From Pyxidicoccus parkwaysis (lineage in GTDB: Bacteria > Myxococcota > Myxococcia > Myxococcales > Myxococcaceae), in the NCBI RefSeq assembly GCF_017301735.1, contig NZ_CP071090.1:10530001-10594000 (forward strand): 64,000 nt of DNA, in the 5' to 3' direction. A program made the position numbers and the translations under genes. The notes below the pieces were generated by a model. That model did not search any database. It saw only the letters and a program-made list of their open reading frames with translations, and was not told the origin of the DNA. Below are positions 60,622 through 64,000 of this stretch, piece after piece. Numbering within the stretch: position 1 is the first letter of the stretch; every line of letters starts with the position of its first letter.

Positions 60622-61761
60622 CTAGAGCCCGAACGTCTTGCCGATGATGTCGCGCTGGATTTCGCTGGTGCCGCCGTAGACGGTGGAGATGACGGTGGCG
60701 CGCAGATGCGACTCCATGTCGTATTCCGTGGCGTAGCCGTAGCCGCCCATCATCTGCATGCCCTCGAGCGCCACACGCTTCGCCGTCTCACTCGTCTTCA
60801 GCTTCGCCATGGAGGCCTCGCGGGGAAGCATCCGCTCGGGGGCTTCGTCCGCCATCGCGGCCACGCGGTAGACGAGCAGCTCGCAGCAGTCGAGCTCCAT
60901 GGCGAGGTCCGCGATGCGGTGCTTGATTGCCTGGAACGAGCCCACCGGCTTGCCGAACTGCTTGCGCTCCTTCACGTACGCGACGGCGTCATCGAACGCG
61001 CGCCGGCCGCGCCCGAGCATGGTGGCCGCGAGGATGAGCCGCTCGCTGTTGAGGCCCGCCATCAACTGGGGCCACGCCTGGTCCACCGCGCCGACGATGG
61101 AGCTCTCGGGCACGAAGCAGTCGGTGAAGAAGACGTCGTTGACGTCCTTGCCGGCCATGGTCGGGATGCCGCGAATCTCCACGCCCGGCGTGTTCGAGGG
61201 GACGCAGAACATCGTGAGCCCTTCATGTCTCGAGCCCGATGTGTTCGTGCGGGCCACGAGCAGCAGGTGGTCCGCGAGGTGCGCGTTGGAGCACCAGGTC
61301 TTCTGGCCGTTGATGACGAAGCCGCCCTGCGTCCGCACCGCGCGGCAGGTGATGGCGGCGGCGTCCGAGCCGGCTCCGGGCTCGGAGATGGAGATGGCCT
61401 CCACGCGGCCCCGGGTGATGCCGCCGAGGACCTTCTCGCGCTGGGCCTCGGTGCCGAACTTCAGGTACGGGCCGGCGGCAACCGCCGTGGTGACATAGCC
61501 ACCCACGGGAGCGAGCCCGTATGCGATGCGCTCGGCGAAGAGGCAGATATCCATCATGCCGCCGCCCGAGCCGCCGTACTTCAGCGGTAGTCCCACTCCG
61601 AGCCAGCCCAACTCCGCCATCTGCACGTAGAGGGCGGGGTTGTGGGCCTCGGTGCCGTTATGCGTGAGGGCATCGCGCTGCGCGCGCGTGCCCGTCTTGT
61701 CGCGGCAGAACGCGTCGATGGCGGCGGCGAACGAGGCTTGCTCCGGGGTTCTCGCATGCAT
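60622..61761 (-). CDS. Acyl-CoA dehydrogenase (first copy)
   Basis: 379 aa. ISISEPGAGSDAAAITCRAV, FVINGQKTWCSNAHLADHL, RKQFGKPVGSFQAIKHRIADLAM and the C-terminal MQMMGGYGYATEYDMESHLRATVISTVYGGTSEIQRDIIGKTF are classic, the last including the GGTSEIQ base/flavin segment. It differs clearly from the following copy and probably acts on a different acyl-CoA. Upstream, 94 bp separate it from the acyl-CoA ligase gene; there a duplicated piece of its 5' end is found. FAD-dependent, cytosolic. Confidence 0.94.
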   Translation of the reverse strand: MHARTPEQASFAAAIDAFCRDKTGTRAQRDALTHNGTEAHNPALYVQMAELGWLGVGLPLKYGGSGGGMMDICLFAERIAYGLAPVGGYVTTAVAAGPYLKFGTEAQREKVLGGITRGRVEAISISEPGAGSDAAAITCRAVRTQGGFVINGQKTWCSNAHLADHLLLVARTNTSGSRHEGLTMFCVPSNTPGVEIRGIPTMAGKDVNDVFFTDCFVPESSIVGAVDQAWPQLMAGLNSERLILAATMLGRGRRAFDDAVAYVKERKQFGKPVGSFQAIKHRIADLAMELDCCELLVYRVAAMADEAPERMLPREASMAKLKTSETAKRVALEGMQMMGGYGYATEYDMESHLRATVISTVYGGTSEIQRDIIGKTFGL

Positions 61762-61868
61762 GGGGGTCTTTCAGGCGTGTGCGTGAGATGCGGCGATAAC
61801 GGCGGCGAACGAGGCTTGCTCCGTGGGGCTCGCGGGAATGCGAGAGAGGGCCCGTTCAGGCGTTCGCG
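61723..61868. repeat. Tandem duplication at the ligase/dehydrogenase junction
   Basis: A 22-nt stretch is repeated exactly at 61723-61744 and 61801-61822, period 78 bp, and the flanks continue to match loosely up to TCAGGCGT (61771-61778 and 61856-61863). The first copy contains the start of the acyl-CoA dehydrogenase gene. The second contains the ligase stop and a remnant reading EQASFAAVIAASHAHA, against EQASFAAAI in the gene. It is a vestigial partial duplication. Confidence 0.7.
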
Positions 61869-63694
61869 TAGAGCGAGGCAATGCGCTCGGAGTACCGCTC
61901 GAGGATGACGCGGCGCTTGAGCTTGAGGGTCAACGTGATTTCGTCCGTCGCGGGAGACCACGCCTCGGAGACCACGTGGAAGCGCTTCACCTGCTCCGCG
62001 CGGGAGAGCCGCGCGTTGGTCGCGGCGACGAGTGACTCCAGCTCCGCGCGAACCACCGGCGCCTCGATGAGCTCGGCGAGCGTATTCGCGACGACGCCAC
62101 GGGCCTTCGCCCAGAGCGGCGCGGCCTCCGGGTCCAGGGAGATGAGCGCCGTCACATAGGGACGCATGTCGCCAATCGCCATCGCCTGGCCGACGAGCGG
62201 ATGCGCTCGCAGCATTCCCTCGATTTTGGAGGGCGCGATGTTCTTCCCATGCGACGTGATGAGCAGCTCCTTCTTGCGGTCGGTGATGGAGAGAAACCCG
62301 TCCGCATCCACCGTGCCGATGTCTCCAGTCGCGAGCCAGCCGTCCGCATCCGTCGCGCTGACGATGTCGCCCTCCGCGGAGAGGTAGCCGAGGAACACGA
62401 TGGGGCCCCGGACGAAGATTTCTCCGTCCTCCGCCAGCCGGATTTCCACTCCGGGAATGGTCCTTCCCACGGCGCCGACGCGGAAGTCGCCAGGCATGTT
62501 GATGGTGGCGCAGCCCGTCGTCTCGCTCATGCCCCAGACCTCGAGTATCTCGAGACCGAAGCCACCGAGATATTCGAGGATGTCGACAGGGATGGGAGCG
62601 GAGCCACTGCTCGCCCACTGGAGCGCATCCAGGCCCATGGATTGGCGCAGCGGCTTGAGGACGCGAGCCTCCGCCACCTCGACCTTCTGCTGAAGCTCCT
62701 CGGGTACCTGCTTCCCGGAGCCTCTCAGCCGGAAGGCCTCCATCGCCACCGCGTGTGCAGCGAGGATGGGCTCGCGCTTCTGGGGTTCGAGCGCATCCAT
62801 CTTCACCCGCAGGCCCGCGGCGAGCTTCTCCCAGAGGCGCGGCACGCCGAAGAACGCGGGAGCACGAGACCGCGCCAGCAGCGGCACCACGCCTACCGGG
62901 TCCGTGCAGATGTGGACGTGCAGCGCCTTGTAGAGCGCGCGGTAGAGGCCCAATTCGCGCTCGCCGATGTGCGCCAGCGGCAGGTAGGCGACGGAGGCCA
63001 CTCGCATCGGAACAGGAGCGGCGAGGTCCACCGCGATGGCCTCGTAGAAGACGTTGCGGTGGCTCAGCACCACGCCCTTCGGGTCACCGGTGGTGCCCGA
63101 GGTGTAGATCATCGAGATGGCGTCATCGGGCCGGATGCCCTTCCAGCCATCCTCGAAGAGGCTGGGGTTTTTCTGGTGCAGCACACGCCCATCCGCCTCC
63201 ACCTCCGCGAAGGAGACGAAGCGCGAATCCCCGGCGGGAATCGCCGAGGCGTCGAGCACGATGACGCGCTTGAGCGCCTTGAGCGTGCCGAGCACCGGCA
63301 GCCACCGCGAGACTTCGTCCGCCCCCTCCAGCACCACCACCGTGGCACCGCTGTGCCGAGCGACGTAGCCCACCTGCTCGGTGCTCAGCGTCTGGTACGC
63401 GGTACATGAGATGGCCGCGAGGTGCGCCGCCGCGTAGTCGATGAGCCAGTGCTCCGGCCGCAGCGACATCATGATCATCATCCGCTCGCCGCGCTTCAGC
63501 CCGAGCGTGCCAAGCCCACGTGCAAGCGAGGCCGTCCGCTCGCGAAGCTCCGCCCAGGTGAGCGTCTTGTCTCCGGCGGTGAGTGCGGGAGCGTCCGCGT
63601 ATTCAGCGGCATTGCGCTGGAGGAGCAGCGGAAGCGTGAGCTTGTCCGCCTGTGAGTGGCACTGCGCTTCCATGGCTGCGAGCGACGGACGCAT
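61856..63694 (-). CDS. Long-chain acyl-CoA ligase (AMP-forming)
   Basis: 612 aa from ATG 63694 with GGAGG 5 nt upstream. Adenylation motifs: MIYTSGTTGDPKGVVLSHRN (P-loop), LPLAHIGERELG, WGMSETTGCATI, WLATGDIGTVDADGFLSITDRKKE and a C-terminal Lys in LKLKRRVILERYSER. Fits the FadD15/FAA1-like long-chain group. Activates fatty acids to acyl-CoA for the two dehydrogenases that follow. It is 47 bp behind the SDR gene. Soluble or membrane-peripheral. Confidence 0.93.
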   Translation of the reverse strand: MRPSLAAMEAQCHSQADKLTLPLLLQRNAAEYADAPALTAGDKTLTWAELRERTASLARGLGTLGLKRGERMMIMMSLRPEHWLIDYAAAHLAAISCTAYQTLSTEQVGYVARHSGATVVVLEGADEVSRWLPVLGTLKALKRVIVLDASAIPAGDSRFVSFAEVEADGRVLHQKNPSLFEDGWKGIRPDDAISMIYTSGTTGDPKGVVLSHRNVFYEAIAVDLAAPVPMRVASVAYLPLAHIGERELGLYRALYKALHVHICTDPVGVVPLLARSRAPAFFGVPRLWEKLAAGLRVKMDALEPQKREPILAAHAVAMEAFRLRGSGKQVPEELQQKVEVAEARVLKPLRQSMGLDALQWASSGSAPIPVDILEYLGGFGLEILEVWGMSETTGCATINMPGDFRVGAVGRTIPGVEIRLAEDGEIFVRGPIVFLGYLSAEGDIVSATDADGWLATGDIGTVDADGFLSITDRKKELLITSHGKNIAPSKIEGMLRAHPLVGQAMAIGDMRPYVTALISLDPEAAPLWAKARGVVANTLAELIEAPVVRAELESLVAATNARLSRAEQVKRFHVVSEAWSPATDEITLTLKLKRRVILERYSERIASLYANA

Positions 63695-63741
63695 GGGCAC
63701 CTCCTGCGCTTCAGGGTTTGAACTCGGAGCTGTGTTCCTCT

Positions 63742-64000
63742 TCAGGGGTCGACGTACAGGTCAAGAATGACGTCGGCGCCGCCGCCGTAGCGGGTGAAGT
63801 CGGTGACGCCCTCGGCGCGCAGCACGTCCTCGTCGATGAAGGTGTGCCCGGTGCAGTCGCGAGGCCGGCGCTGGAGGATGGCCACGGCCGCGTCCGCCAT
63901 GATGTCCGGCGTGCGGGCCCGCTGCATCGACTCATCACCCCCGAGCAGGTTCTTCACGGCGGCGGTGGCGATGAGCGTCTTGGGCCAGAGCGCGTTCGCC
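63742..64000 (-). CDS. Short-chain dehydrogenase/reductase, C-terminal part (runs off right edge)
   Basis: About 85 codons of the C-terminus lie in the window, read leftward from the edge as ANALWPKTLIATAAVKNLLG and on to GHTFIDEDVLRAEGVTDFTRY. This pattern matches HSDL2-like SDR proteins (hydroxysteroid dehydrogenase-like), where IATAAVKNLLGGDE and the IDEDVL tail are typical. The Rossmann and catalytic Tyr/Lys parts are outside. It precedes the acyl-CoA ligase by 47 bp and may be the first gene of the fatty-acid operon. NAD(P)-dependent role inferred. Confidence 0.75.
   Translation of the reverse strand, partial: ANALWPKTLIATAAVKNLLGGDESMQRARTPDIMADAAVAILQRRPRDCTGHTFIDEDVLRAEGVTDFTRYGGGADVILDLYVDP

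Noticed and set aside
1..64000. CRISPR arrays, tRNA or rRNA genes, insertion sequences
   Set aside because: No regularly spaced direct repeats, cloverleaf sequences, transposase-like proteins or terminal inverted repeats with target duplications were seen.

Overview
The window is very GC-rich chromosomal DNA with strong G/C bias at third codon positions, frequent GTG and TTG starts, many lipoproteins, a large Ser/Thr protein kinase with a PEGA tail, MopE-like Cys motifs, an ADOP-type permease and a RoxA-like rubber oxygenase. This combination points to a myxobacterium of the Myxococcaceae (Myxococcus, Corallococcus or Pyxidicoccus type). The species cannot be fixed from sequence alone. No tRNA, rRNA, insertion sequence, integrase or CRISPR array was seen.

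Layout. 1-3300: the start of a TetR regulator runs off the left edge, divergent from a quinone oxidoreductase-like MDR enzyme whose promoter carries a perfect operator palindrome. An App1-like phosphatase and a secreted DUF6209-like protein follow. 3300-8200: a leftward cluster of glucose dehydrogenase, GH15 glucoamylase-like enzyme, a royal-jelly/SMP-30-like propeller and a nucleotidyltransferase-fold protein, with an array of three dyads before the propeller gene. 8400-14700: a membrane protein, a SsuBCA/TauABC-type ABC importer with a possibly structured leader, a HAD phosphatase, a small exported protein and a NYN-LOTUS protein. 14700-18200: an AAA ATPase plus subtilisin-like protease pair that matches the IetAS antiphage/plasmid-stability type. 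18300-24600: PadR regulator plus ADOP permease, divergent from a fungalysin-family (M36) protease with a near-consensus sigma-54 promoter and two dyads between them.

24600-34400: a PilZ/acetyltransferase-like protein, a Kelch-type lipoprotein, a compact three-gene operon that starts with a HYD1-type ADP-ribosyltransferase toxin domain, a YkgJ-type Cys-cluster protein, an exported protein, RNase R and a lipoprotein/Cys-rich pair. 34500-51000: a secreted PQQ-type sugar dehydrogenase with Ig-like and PA14 parts, the repeat-rich kinase, a DUF2807 lipoprotein, a PhoD phosphatase, a TPR-like membrane protein, a secreted polysaccharide deacetylase, the RoxA-like di-heme oxygenase and an SH3-like lipoprotein. 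Several regulatory hairpins lie here, including a 16-bp perfect inverted repeat just before the oxygenase.

51300-54550: a two-gene overlapping cassette of a P-loop/TPR protein with a non-canonical Walker A and a ComEC-like metallo-beta-lactamase-fold protein. This is the best candidate in the window for an undescribed conflict or defence module. 54500-64000: a leftward fatty-acid degradation operon (SDR, acyl-CoA ligase, two acyl-CoA dehydrogenases, thiolase, FadJ-like multienzyme, aldehyde dehydrogenase) covering activation and all beta-oxidation steps.
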